NCBI GenBank assembly: GCA_024305405.1
Contig: JAKNDB010000098.1
Location: forward strand, 2,808,501-2,872,500
Direction of reading: 5' to 3'
Source of the DNA: Dirofilaria immitis
Taxonomy: Eukaryota; Nematoda; Chromadorea; Rhabditida; Onchocercidae
Length of the DNA stretch: 64,000 nt
Below, piece after piece: positions 37,495-49,333 of this stretch (positions are counted from its first letter, which is position 1; every line of letters begins with the position of its first letter). Below the pieces are notes generated by a model that saw only the letters and a list, made by a program, of their open reading frames with translations, made no database searches and had not been told where the DNA came from. Made by a program: the position numbers and the translations under genes.

Positions 37495-38070
37495 GATTAG
37501 ATCTTATCATTTGACAAGATAATCAATATTAAAATCGAAAAAAAAACGGATATATTATCATTAATGTATATATTTATAACATTTATATTAAAATATGTGA
37601 ATATTTTACATTAACTATTGTCAGCAATAAGAATAATTAATATTTTATCACTTGATAAGATAGATAAGCAAAATTAAAATCAACAAAAAACAGATATATT
37701 ATCATTAATATATATATGCAATGTTTATATAAACAATAAGAATAATTAAAATTTTATCACTTGATAAGATAGATAATCAAAATTAAAATCGAGAAAAGCG
37801 ATATTTTATCATTAAGATATATGCAATATTTATATTAACAATAGTAGTAATTAATATTTTATCATTTGATAAGATAATCAAAATTAAAATCCAAAAATAC
37901 AGATATATTATCATTAATATACATATGCAACATTTATATTAACAATAGGAATAATTATAATTTTATCATTTGATAAGATCGATAATCAAAATTAAAATCC
38001 AAAAATACAGATATATTATCATTCAGATATACATATGCGCAATATTTATATAAACAATAGGAATAAATTA
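37495..38070. repeat. ~105-bp tandem repeat, 5-6 copies
   Basis: The units contain TTATCACTTGATAAGATAGA, CAAAATTAAAATC, CAGATATATTATCATTAA and ATTTATATTAACAATAGGAA. Copies begin near 37510, 37645, 37755, 37858 and 37965. The array ends where a less AT-rich segment (GGCTGGCGCCG, about 38137) begins. Confidence 0.8.
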
Positions 38071-38394
38071 ATTGGTCAGTTTAAACAACTACTATTTACT
38101 ATATGAAAAACATTTTATAGTTAATATTAAGCCATATAGGCTGGCGCCGTTATTGGAAACCATTGATGTCTGGACCAGTTATTACATTCCTATTCATTAA
38201 TTATTGGCGGTTTATAAGTTTGTCAAAAAAAAAAAAAAAAAAAAGGAGAAAGGAAAAAGAAAAGAATATATTTATGGTGTAGGAAATTATTTAATGGAAT
38301 CATATATTCTCATATATTTATGAGAATATTAATATACAATAAATATGTAATATTTATTCTCTTCTTAATAACATTGTTTTTTTTTTTTTATTAT

Positions 38395-38885
38395 CAAAAA
38401 AAAAAAAGAAATTTCTGATTATATGATAAAAATCCTTCTCAATCAATTAAATTTTAATCATTTTGATAAGAAATTATTTCAAGAAAAAATAATTGATAAT
38501 TTGATAAAAACATTTTTTTTTTAATTTCAATTATTGATAAAAATTATTTCGAGAAAAAATGACTGATAATTTAATAAAAAAACTTCACTTCTTAAAATTC
38601 GATCATTGATAAAAGATTATTCAAAAGAGATTAATAAATTAGTGGTAAATTTATCAAATTCCAATCATTGATAAAAAATAATTTCAAAAAGAAAAAAATG
38701 ATTGATAATTTAATAGAAACTGTTTTTTTTTTTTTTTTTTTAATATTCAATCATTGATAAAGGATTATTCAAAAAAAAAAGATTAATAAATTAGTAGTAA
38801 ATTTGTCAAGCTTTAATCATTGATAAAAATTATTCCAAAAAAAGCGATTAATAAATTTTTTTAAAATTTAATATTGATCAATTTA
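38395..38885. repeat. ~70-bp degenerate tandem repeat
   Basis: About six diverged copies of a unit with TTAATCATTGATAAAAATTAT, then TTCAAGAAAAAA, then TGATTGATAATTTGATAAA (adjacent parts, not contiguous in every copy). A and T homopolymers vary in length between copies. Confidence 0.7.
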
Positions 38886-39007
38886 TTTGAGCAATATATA
38901 TTTTTAATTTAATAAAAATAAATTTGATATAATTCTAAAAGATTAATTATTAATTTGTTTTCACATATAGATATATATTTCATTGGTACATTGTGATAAA
39001 TAAAATT

Positions 39008-39160
39008 TGAATAATAATAATAATAAATAAATAATGATAATAATAATAATAATAATAACAATAATAATAATCATAATAATAATAATAATAATAACAATAA
39101 TAATAATAATAATAATGATAATCATAATAATAATAATAATAACAATAATAATAATAATAG
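39008..39160. repeat. (AAT)n microsatellite
   Basis: About 150 bp of AAT trinucleotides with scattered AAC and ATC variants, close to the 3-bp repeat type seen inside the ITS1 relic. Confidence 0.9.
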
Positions 39161-39291
39161 TATAGGCAATCGCGATGAATTATTATAATTAAAAATGCAA
39201 AATTAAGTACGGGAAAAATTAGGAAAATGAATTAACAATTTTGGTGCTCAAATATTTCGCCTATCAAGTTTCATGATAATAATATCGCATA

Positions 39292-39665
39292 TACGATTAA
39301 TTAGCAATAAATGATCCATATGTGAGGATTTTAAATTAATTGAGTATATGTATTGTATTAATTGGAAATGGATGATCTATATATGAGGCTATAAAAATTA
39401 TTTAAGTATATATATTATATTGACTGAAAATGAATGATCTATATATAAGTATTTAAAATTAATTGAATATATATATTATGTTAATTAGCAATAAATGATC
39501 CATATGTGAGGATTTAAAATTGATCGAGTATATATATTACATTAATTAGAAATGAATGATCTAAATATGAGTATTTAAAATTAATTGAGTATACGTGTTG
39601 TATTAATTAAAAATGAATGATCTATATATGAGTATTTAAAATTATTTGAGCATATATACATATAT
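39292..39665. repeat. ~61-bp tandem repeat, 6 copies
   Basis: Head-to-tail units with TTAATTAGCAATAAATGATC, ATATGTGAGGATTTAAAATT and ATTGAGTATATATATTA. Six copies, each within a few bases of 61 bp. Confidence 0.85.
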
Positions 39666-40254
39666 TATTCATAATATAGAAAGAACAAAAGATAGATATC
39701 GGAATTGATTTGAAATATAATTTACGTAATAATTTATTTTCATTAAACAAATTATGATATATTAAAATTTATGCGTTACGTTAAATCAGAAAAAAATGTT
39801 GTAAAAATTTTGAACTTTTAATAATCTTTTAAACATTTTATTTTCTAATATTATTTTGAAATTAATATTAATTTAAAAAAAAAAAGAATCAATTAAACTT
39901 AATTTACATAAGGAAATTGTTATATGATAAAATGATAGAAGCATGTTGATACTGTAATTATAGAGCATTTATGCAAAAAAAAAAAGACATAAACATAACA
40001 AATTATGTCTGCAAAACGCATTACATACATAATTGACCTTTTCACCTACAATTCTCAGCATATTAGTCACACGAATAATTTTTTTCGTTTGTTTGTTTTT
40101 CGTTTTTTTTCGGTAATTACAAAAAAAAAAAGAGCAACAAACGAGAAATTCGAGAATGCTTTCGAGAATAAAATTTAAATTACTAAATCAAATTTTCAAA
40201 ATTTAAATTTGATAGTAATATGTAACATTCATTTTTCAATGATAAGAATCAATC

Positions 40255-40625
40255 GTAATTTTGCTTCTTAATTTAATATCAAATATTCAAATTATAGTTT
40301 GTTAATTTTTATCATTTCTCTAGGACGAATTTATATCATGGTTCATTTCTTAATTTGATATCAAATTCAAATTATAATTTATTAATTCTTATTAAAATTC
40401 CTTGTAACATATTTATTTAATTGTTTCATGCATGCACAAATATGTATTTTCAGGATATGATTTTTTTTCAATTTAATATCAAATATTCAAATTATAATCT
40501 GTCAATTTTTATCATTTCTATAAGACGGATTTATCAGTTTTTTAATTTGATATCGAATATTTAAATTATAATTTATTAATTCATATTAAATTCCTTGTAT
40601 TACATTTACTTAATTATTTTATGCA
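40255..40625. repeat. ~80-120 bp diverged repeat, 4 copies
   Basis: The units carry TTTAATATCAAATATTCAAA, TTATAATTTATTAATT and TTTATCATTTCTATAAGACG in this order. Copies are near 40268, 40350, 40470 and 40536, with unequal spacing. Confidence 0.65.
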
Positions 40626-42011
40626 TAAATATATATTTTCAAGATATGATTTTTTGTAATTTATATAAGAATGTGTTAAATTTTATATCTAAATTAATTA
40701 TTCGATTTATTTATTTTTTTTTGTTAGTTAAATTAAATATAAATTATTACAGTAATTCTCTCTCTGTCTCACTCTCTTTTTTTTTAAATTTACACCTTGC
40801 ACATTAATGATATATGAAATGAAAATCGCTATAATTATATTTAAGTACTATAATCTTTTATTTAATACGACAAAAGTGATATATCTTATCTGAACAAAAA
40901 AAAAAAAAAAAAAAGTAGTACTTGAACGATTAAAGAGTACTTGTAAATATAGGTAAGTGTCTATATTAAACAGGTCATTTAAAGAAGCTATCTTTATGAT
41001 AAATGCGTTAAACCACTTCAAATGGATTACACTCTTCCATACTACTACCATTAATACAATCATCAAAAAGGCGGCTCAATAAAAAGGCCGTACATTAATT
41101 AAGTGTGCATTTATGATGACAATATATGCAATACCGACACATCAATAATATATATATATATATAATCTATTTATTAGTTAGTAAAATTAATAAAATATGC
41201 AATAGCTAATTAATATTTTATTTGACAAAATTATTATTTGAAATTTAATTAATAAATTTTTAGATTTATTATATAATTTATAATAGTGGGAATGATTAAA
41301 AAAATAAAATTACAAATACATTCCTAAATTTAGATTTTCCATTGGAAATTTTGATTTTGATTGAGATCAACGAAAATGATTGAGATCAATGAAATTGACT
41401 GAGATTAATGAAAATGAAAATATTCGATTAAAATGTGTAAAAATATTCAATTATATTTTGATTACACAATAAATCTAAGATTATTAATTAAGATTTATTA
41501 TATTTGATTGAGATTAATGAAATTAAAAATATTCGATTATATTTCATTAAAATATATAAAAGCTTTTTTTTCTTCAATTCTAAATTTTTATTTTATTTCA
41601 AATTTGAACACGAACATTTGAATAAATTTTAATTCGAATATTATTTTTAAAATTAAATATTAAATGTTATTATATCTGTTATTACTCTAACTCAAAAGTG
41701 ATAAATTAAATGAGTTTTAGTTCTCAAAAAGTTATCTGCTAAGTAGTGTACCTGTAATTACGGATATAATAACACTTACAGAATTATAATTCAGATAAAA
41801 AAATATTTAAAATGTAAAATAAAACTCAAGACATTTGGTTATATCAATCTTCATCAATGATTGAAATTGGTGGTAAAAAAAAGATTCAAAAATACGTTTA
41901 TCAAAAAAATTGCAAAATCTCGAAAAATCTAAATTAACTGCCAAGATGTTAGTTGTAAGCATGATATTGCATAGCTGTAATAAAACAATGTTGTAAAAAT
42001 GAAATTCTCAA
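40626..42011. other. gene-free AT-rich DNA before WDR83
   Basis: Contains degenerate repeats of TGAGATCAATGAAAATGA (about 41360-41520) and no recognised exon. The last few hundred bases should hold the 3' UTR of the minus-strand WDR83 gene. Confidence 0.4.
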
Positions 42012-44689
42012 TCATGCATCATCATCGTCGTCTTTCTCATTTTTCAATCCCCATAGAAATATATTTGCTGCTGATGACGATAATAGTATCGGCTTTTTTG
42101 GATGTGAACTAACCGAATGAACTACGGAATTTGGATGTGGCAATTTATGCAATATTTTCATCTGAAATAAAATCTTTAATTCTTGCACATATATTTTGAA
42201 AGATTAAAATTGAGCATACATAAAAGTTGTATTGCAAAAACTTTGATTCAAATTAAAACAATTTTTTTATCCTACAAATAAAAAAAAGCGATAAGAGAAA
42301 AGCCTATCTATTTTTAAACAATAGACTATGTTTTTTTCACATAAAAAAATTTTTAAACAATAAATGATATAGTATAGATTGCTCACTTCAATCATATTCC
42401 ATATATACAGATGAGCATCCTCGGAACCGCTTACAACATGAGCATCAGTTGCAAGTAGACAACTTTCTACACGATATTCAGTATTTGTATGACCGGTATA
42501 GCTGAAATTTCAACATAAGAATATATTTAAAAAAATCCCAGACCTAAAAATACACCGAAATAGTTAAATGTTAATTTTTTTAAATGAATAAAAAATATCT
42601 TACGAAAAATTTAGAAATAAGTAAAAAGATTATAATTAAAAAAAAGCTAATATTATTGATGAATTAGATATTAAAAAAATCTCATAATTAATAAAATAGT
42701 AACTCTCTAAATTGAACAATATTTTCTTGCTTCACGATGAAACAACGAAAATTAATTCGACGGTCAATCAGAAGCGGTTAATGGAACGGACAACTATTGG
42801 CAAAGTCGTCTGTCAACGACAATTTCAACGGTGGAGCGATAACGAAATATATTTAAAAAAATAAATAAATAAATCAAAAAATGAAAACAAACTCTGCCAA
42901 TAGTTGTCCGTTCATTTTATCAAGCAATCGAATGAAACCATCTTTTGTTGATGCAAGTAAACATTGACCATCTGCTGAGAAATGCAACGATGTAACACTA
43001 TTGCCAAGAAAATCTAAGATATTTTTGATGTATACATAATGTAATAAACATATAAACATATCTGATTAATTTTTTTAACACTTTCCAACGAAAAATTTCA
43101 CACCTAATAATCTAATCATCAATGCTATGAAATGTTGGCAAAGTATGATAAAATCAGACTTATCTCTTTAAATCATTCAATTTTGGCGCAAAATATAAGT
43201 ATTACAGAAAGCATAATTATCGAATAATTTCTTCAATCTATATGAATTTCTTGACTTTTGTACTGGTTTTTGATAAAAACACATCAATTTTCATCAAATT
43301 TCCTGCTAAAAATAGCACAAAATAGTCTTAAATAAAACTTTTATCTAACCAAATTCACGTGTAAATTTACCATCAGTCATTTTTCCGTCTCGAATGCTAT
43401 AGACTCGAGCACTACCATCAGCTGATCCTGAACCAATCTCATGCGAATTCACATCAACTGTTAATATAGCATCTGTTGCCTCATTCATTTGCTGCAAAAT
43501 AAAACATCGATTAATAAAACTAATTCATGAATTTATAAACATAACAGAAAAAAGAAACGAGAAAGCGGAAAATATTGAGGAAGAAAAAATTGAAATAACC
43601 TGTATTGGAGCATTTTTATCACGCATATCAAAGCATCGTACAACTCCATCTTGGCAACCAGATACTGCTACTGTCGATTCCTCATTAAATGCTACACTAT
43701 TAACTTGACCTTAAAAATCTCAATAAATTTTAGCAAAGGAATAAAAGATTAAATAGAGTTTTAACAGAATTAACAAATAATATAAAGAACCATTATGTCC
43801 TCTCCAGCGTCGTGTTATTTTCCCCGTTTCAACATCAAATACTGTCAGCTGTTTATCCATGCCACCAACAAGTATCATCGAATTATCACTTGAACCTTGA
43901 GCATCTAGAACCTGTAACAATTATAAAATTACAATTTCAAAAGATGAAGAAGTTTATCACAATAAATATATGCATTAAGATTATTAGACAATTTAACTAA
44001 TTCATTGATAATACTTCACTTCATGATTTTCATTTCACTAAAATATAACGAAAAACTAGCGTATTTAATTGCTAGATTCAATACCTTTATCACTATTATT
44101 TTCTCCAAATTCATTCAGCAAATTTAATCAAAGATAATGAAGCTTACTCATAACACAAAAAAACACAAACACACACACACACACACAAGGAATCATGTTA
44201 AGATATGTTAATATCAACGGTAATCATTTAAAACGACTTATTTTTGTATAAAGCTAACCAAATATTGCATTAAATAAATTAGTTAAAAAAAAAAAACAAA
44301 GATAAAATAAACCTCCCATCCTGTTCCTGTATATGTTTTTAAAAGCGTTCCTTTATATGGATTCCATAATTTCACTGATTTGTCTGCACCACATGATAAG
44401 CAATAATTTCCATCCACTAAATTTTATTTATTATTAGAAATGAAAATGAAATAAAAACTTTAAATTATCTATTGCATTTTCAATACAATAAATTTCTACG
44501 TAACATTAAATAATTAAACAGAAAAGAATACACAACGCTAAATATGTCCTTCCAAAACTATGCTTCAATTTTGCATTAAATAAAATTTATTAGACAAACC
44601 ATTAAATCTAACAGCTCTGACGGCACCTTGCTTACAATTGATCGTTCGAAGCAATGTTTTGGGAGATTTGCATCTGATAGATCCACCAT
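42012..44689 (-). CDS. WDR83: WD40 scaffold protein WDR83 / MORG1
   Basis: Seven-bladed WD40 propeller; family members scaffold ERK-MAPK modules, bind PHD3 in hypoxia signalling and associate with spliceosomal complexes. Eight exons: 44600-44689, 44313-44416, 43791-43911, 43600-43709, 43350-43491, 42893-43013, 42387-42501, 42012-42161, giving about 317 aa, close to the human 315. Blades can be followed: GAVRAVRFNVDGNYCLSCGA and SVKLWNPYKGTLL; VGGMDKQLTVFDVETG; NSVAFNEESTVAVSG and RCFDMRD; SGSADGSARVYSIR; NSVTSLHFSADGQCLLAS and RLLDKMNGQLL; YTGHTNTEYRVE with VVSGSEDAHLYIW; SVSSHPKKPILLSSSA. The tail is acidic (EKDDDDA). Exon 1 breaks frame at an A4 run (44657-44660) and needs one added base. 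The start follows a splice-acceptor-like CCTAG at 44693. UPF0415 ends only 338 bp upstream on the same strand. Confidence 0.95.
42785..42912. repeat. 18-bp perfect inverted repeat spanning a WDR83 splice donor
   Basis: AACGGACAACTATTGGCA at 42785-42802 is the exact reverse complement of 42895-42912. The right arm lies inside WDR83 exon 6, beginning 2 nt from the exon end; the left arm is in the following intron, 92 bp away. A pre-mRNA hairpin would place the GTTTGT donor at the base of the loop. Confidence 0.85.
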
Positions 44690-45027
44690 TGTCTAGGTCT
44701 TCCAAAATTTAGCCGAAAATTTCATTAAAATGCACCATTTACTAATAAAATCAACAAGTCGATTGAAAAATTAATAAGTCGATCGCGGCGAAGAACATTT
44801 CCTAATGCATTCACTATTCATTGAACCTTTCAAAGGTCAAACATGGAATTAATATAATATATTGCCGAAAGATGTATCACAGGAAATTGATATATTCGTT
44901 AGAAATTCGAGAGAAAGAGAGAGAAAAAAATTGCTTACAACTATTTATGCGATATCACAGCAAATATAAAAATACTTTAAAATAAAATATATAATAAAAT
45001 TAGCATCGTAGTTCTCGTTGCTTCTGC
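44690..45027. other. short intergenic gap between co-oriented genes
   Basis: 338 bp between the UPF0415 stop and the WDR83 start, both minus strand. It must hold the UPF0415 3' end and a cis or trans acceptor for WDR83 (CCTAG at 44693). I see no perfect AATAAA for the upstream gene. This fits an operon but does not prove it. Confidence 0.4.
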
Positions 45028-45921
45028 TCATAATGCTCTTGAATCATGTATTATAACAGCGAAATGGATATCCTACAAAGTATGTCAACGATAAAATAAT
45101 AAAAAATTTATATATCGGACGATTCTGAGATCATCGTTTCAACTTCACAAATCAGTGATAAACGCAAACAGAATGATTAAAAATGAAAATGCTTGATTTA
45201 TAAAATTAGCATAAATTGCATGTAAAGGATGAGAATAAATTAAATATAATTATGGATATTAACAAGAATTAATCAGCTCTTAGTAATGAAATGAACTATC
45301 AAGTATCGATGTAAATCATAAATGCAATAAAAACTGATTTAAAATTAAAAAAAAAACCTGATGGGCAGCTGCCGAGAACAGAAATGACGATTAGCAGTAA
45401 GTGTTACTGCTTTATAATAATCACCAGAACCAAATATTATCTAAAATTAAAGACGTTAACTGATTAACATAAGTTCTAAATCTTTAAAAATAGCTCATAT
45501 TCGAAATTTAAATTAAAATATATAAATCTTTGAGCAGTTTTCTAAATAATTTCAAATAGCAATAATATGAAAATACTTACTTTAGATCTTTGATTAATTT
45601 TATCAGTCAATTTTAGTTTAGCTGCTTTATCGGACAATTTATCCTCCACTACTTCAACTTTTTGAATAATTCATTGGCGCGTATTCTTTCTTCCGGTCCT
45701 GCCACTGTAGTCAAAATTGATTGTGCAGCATCATATGCTGTTCGACAAATGATCATTCTTGTATCTGAAGAAATATTATATGAAAAATTAAATAACCTAG
45801 GACTTTCGGCTAAAGTTAAATTAAAAAATTTGCAGTAAATTTTAAAAATATCTACAACGATTTCTTATAATTATTGAACAAACAGATAGATTGAGTATTT
45901 TGCTAATTAGATGTAAAATTT

Positions 45922-45958
<37 letters not shown>

Positions 45959-48178
45959 CCTCCACTACTTCAACTTTTTGAATAATTCATTATATATATG
46001 GAATTCATTATGTAAGGAGAAATAATTTAAATGAAATAACTAGGATGCATTTCTAAATTTAACTTTTCGAATTATTTTCAATATAATGTCAATGTAATAA
46101 TAATAAATGCAATGTTAAACCTTTAATAACTTTTAATATTGGAGGTAGAGCAGGCTTCATCCTTTCTAAGGCAGCTTGAGCATTTAATAATTTGCTACTA
46201 TAATTATAATTAGCACCATTTCCATGTGTTAATGATGAAATAAGAGCAAATACAGTACTAATATCAAGATTGACAGTATTGATAATACAGTCTTCGGTTT
46301 TCAAGCATTCTTGCTCCGAAAAAGGCAAAATTTTATCGTCATAAATATCATCATTGTCATATAAAGCAAAATCAGCTGGCAATTTCACAAATTCATTAAT
46401 ATTGACCTAAATTAAAAAGATAATTTAAAATTTCAAATTTATGGAAACTGTAAAAAATTTCACCAAATCTATCTTACTGAATAGTACTAAAATTATTCCT
46501 CTTACAAATATGGACAATTATTTGTTAACAAACTAATAAAGAGAAATTAAGATGTTCAAATAAACTGCAATCTATTATTTGCAAAAATTTTGATGTTAGT
46601 TCGATTTAGAAAGAAATTTACAGAAGATATATAAATAGAGAAATAAACTTTATAAGGCTTAGTTAGAAATGAAGCAGAATAGAACAGGATTAAGCCAAAT
46701 AATTAACATTGATCTATTAAAAATTATCTTAACATTGATCTATTAAAACGATCCTTAGCTAATATATCATAAATTACTGTGCTTACCGTATCACCAACAA
46801 CTTCAATCCCAAATGATTCAAGTTTATGCTGCAACAAATCTGGAACACCATTGACAAATTCAAATATTATTCGTGGCATTTTGAAGAAATGAAGATGATT
46901 TTGAGCCATCTAAATTTAGTTCAAAATCAAAAGCACGAAAGCAAATCAAATTATCTAATTCATCGTTTTCCTATTCTGTTAGAGTATAATTCATAATAAA
47001 ACTCACTACAAATTAGTAAAAAAAAGAAAAAAAAATCTCATACCTCAATATAATCTTTTGCTTGCTCAACAATCGATCGATTAGCACTTCCACTAGCACC
47101 AATAAAATCCATCGCAAGACCACGAACATTTCTGGATATCACTTTCACCTTTAAAAAAATAAATAATAAAAATTACAATGAGAAATCATAATGGTAAATT
47201 AAAATTCAGTAACAAAAACAAATAACGAAGAATATCAAATTTATTTGAGTAAATAAAAAAATATATCGGAAATATTTAGAAAAAAAAAAAATCACCCATG
47301 CAGCACCATCATCAATTACTAAATCAATTTCTCGCTTTGATTTCCTGAAAAATTTTAAAGTTTGTAAAATTCATTGATAAAGAAGAAATTCTCGAAAAAT
47401 TAAATAAAATAAATTATTTTGCTATTTACAAAGAAAAATTTAAAGTTTGTAAAACTCATGGGTAAAGAAGAAATTCTCGAAAAAAAAACCTAGCCTTTCT
47501 TTTAAAGAGCTCAAATTATTTTGCTATTGATTAAGAAAAAGATTAACACAAATGTCTAAAAACATAAATAATCTATTCAGATAGACTTTATCACTTTCAT
47601 AAACAAATATCTGATAATATAACTAATTTTCTCATCTGAATATTCACATAATTTTTATATTTGCCTAAATTTAATTTTAACAAGAAATTTATGATAATAA
47701 ACAAATAAATAAATAAATAAATAAACAAATACCCTTGCAGTACAGTGAAGCTTTTATAAAATGCACAACATGAATATTTCTTTGCTACATCAAGCAAACT
47801 TCGAAGATGTGTTATATTACTGGTATCCAAATATTTCTTCAATTCATTGATTGGTAAATTTTTAACTGCAAAAGAAAAAAGAAACATATATATATATATA
47901 TATAATAAAAAATAAATTTTGAAATAAGAAATTAAATTAAAATATTTCAGTACTTATTTTATAAATAAATAAATATCATTAAATAAATATGAAAAAAAAA
48001 CTTACAGCAATTAAAAATTTCATTTCATTTTTAATTTTTTTATATTTTCCAATACCATCAATAGGATGATGATGATGAAAGAAAATATCAACTTCACATA
48101 GCAACGATTCAATCTGGCTAATTTTATTGAGTAAAATTTTTCGAAATTATCAATGTTACTTGATGATTCGACGAGCAT
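45028..48178 (-). CDS. UPF0415 / DUF1308 protein (C7orf25-like)
   Basis: Conserved eukaryotic protein of unknown biochemical role, normally about 400-420 aa. Nine exons: 48006-48178, 47733-47865, 47296-47344, 47044-47148, 46787-46909, 46121-46406, 45581-45764, 45358-45440, 45028-45072, giving about 394 aa. Family landmarks: DLVIDDGAAWVKVISRN; RIIFEFVNGVPDLLQHKLES with FGIEVVGDTV; the core LDISTVFALISSLTHGNGAN with ALERMKPALPPIL; MIICRTAYDAAQSIL with VAGPEERIRANELF; IIFGSGDYYKAVTLTANRHF; and a final IHFAVIIHDSRAL. Frame is lost and regained by one added base at 48133-48141, at the exon 2 start (47865), at 45659-45663 and at 45372-45373. The last exon ends at TGA after DSRAL, a little shorter than relatives. 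It lies upstream of WDR83 in the same direction. Confidence 0.88.
45953..45991. repeat. 39-bp exact copy of a UPF0415 exon segment in its intron
   Basis: Bases 45953-45991 repeat 45637-45675 exactly and in the same direction, 316 bp apart. The original is inside exon 45581-45764; the copy sits at the end of a (TA)n run in the preceding intron. Either a recent local duplication or an assembly artefact at the dinucleotide run. Confidence 0.9.
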
Positions 48179-49333
48179 TATTTACCCTGAAATAAATAAA
48201 TTTTTAAATGATTATTGAATTGATGAGAATTTTTCAAACATATTTATTAATTTATCTCATTTGTTAAATTTTTTTCATTCCTAACAAGTAAATAAAGATG
48301 AAATTTTAAATATTTATCATACATTGCGAATTTCTTTTTTTTCATATATTTAAATAGCGAATCGCTACGACTTCTAGTTTCGCTTTTTTTTTAATATATA
48401 TTTAAAAGGATATTTAAATATGAATAAATTATACATATATGTTTAATTTAAAAAAAAAAGATGATAACGCTAATTTATCAATCAAATGTCTTATTTTTGA
48501 GCCTCTTTAACTTATCAATTCATTTTTTAAATAACAAATATCCGTAAAGCTTAATTTATCAATTATTATAAGATTATTTTAAGTGATTAATATTTTTGAT
48601 GATTACTACTATACTGTGTTGTTCAATAAAATCTTTTGACGAAATCATCTTAGAGTTTTCACTTGCTCCCGAAAATTCTTGAACTACTACAATACACAGT
48701 AAAATTATTGACAATTCTTCTATCAAATGCATCATCGATGTCGCAAATTATTTTTGATATTTTACGACTAATCTAATCATTTCACTTTCATATCGCTTCT
48801 ATTTATCATCATTTTCTTAATCTAAAATATAGAATAAATTTTCAAAATAATATAAAAGCGAAAAATATGAATTAGAATGATTGTAAAATATAAGCACATT
48901 TATTTAGGAATGTATCACTTTTCAATAGCAAACATTTGAATAAGATTGCTTAAAATTTCATTTACAAATATAAAATAATATAAAATTAAAAAAATAAAAC
49001 TATCGTATCTGATATCAAATCAAATATGTGGACAGGATTAAATGTTCATTCAATTAAAGAACCGTTAACAAAAAAAACATGAAAACTTGATAAGCGATAA
49101 TTTATTCAATCGCTGAATAATATATACAATGAAAGATCAGATTTATTGAGAATGAGAGACAAAATTATATATTCTGCAAAGAGATTTATCAACAACATTT
49201 GCCGAATACTATAAACAAGGATAAATTATAAGATTCCGAGAAGAAAGAGATGATATCAACAGCCATCTTTATAAAATGGCGAAGGCATCAAAACAATAGT
49301 ACCTATGAAAAAGATATAAGCATATCAGTGAGA
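48179..49333. other. intergenic region between LRR1 and the UPF0415 gene
   Basis: About 1.15 kb, AT-rich, with no exon recognised. An acceptor-like TTATTTCAG at about 48189 directly upstream of the UPF0415 start suggests a trans-splice site or 5' UTR intron. Confidence 0.4.

Noticed and set aside
38125..38200. CArG-like box (CCATATAGG) and GC-rich spot as a regulatory site
   Set aside because: It has only five A/T between CC and GG, so the consensus is not met, and no gene starts nearby.
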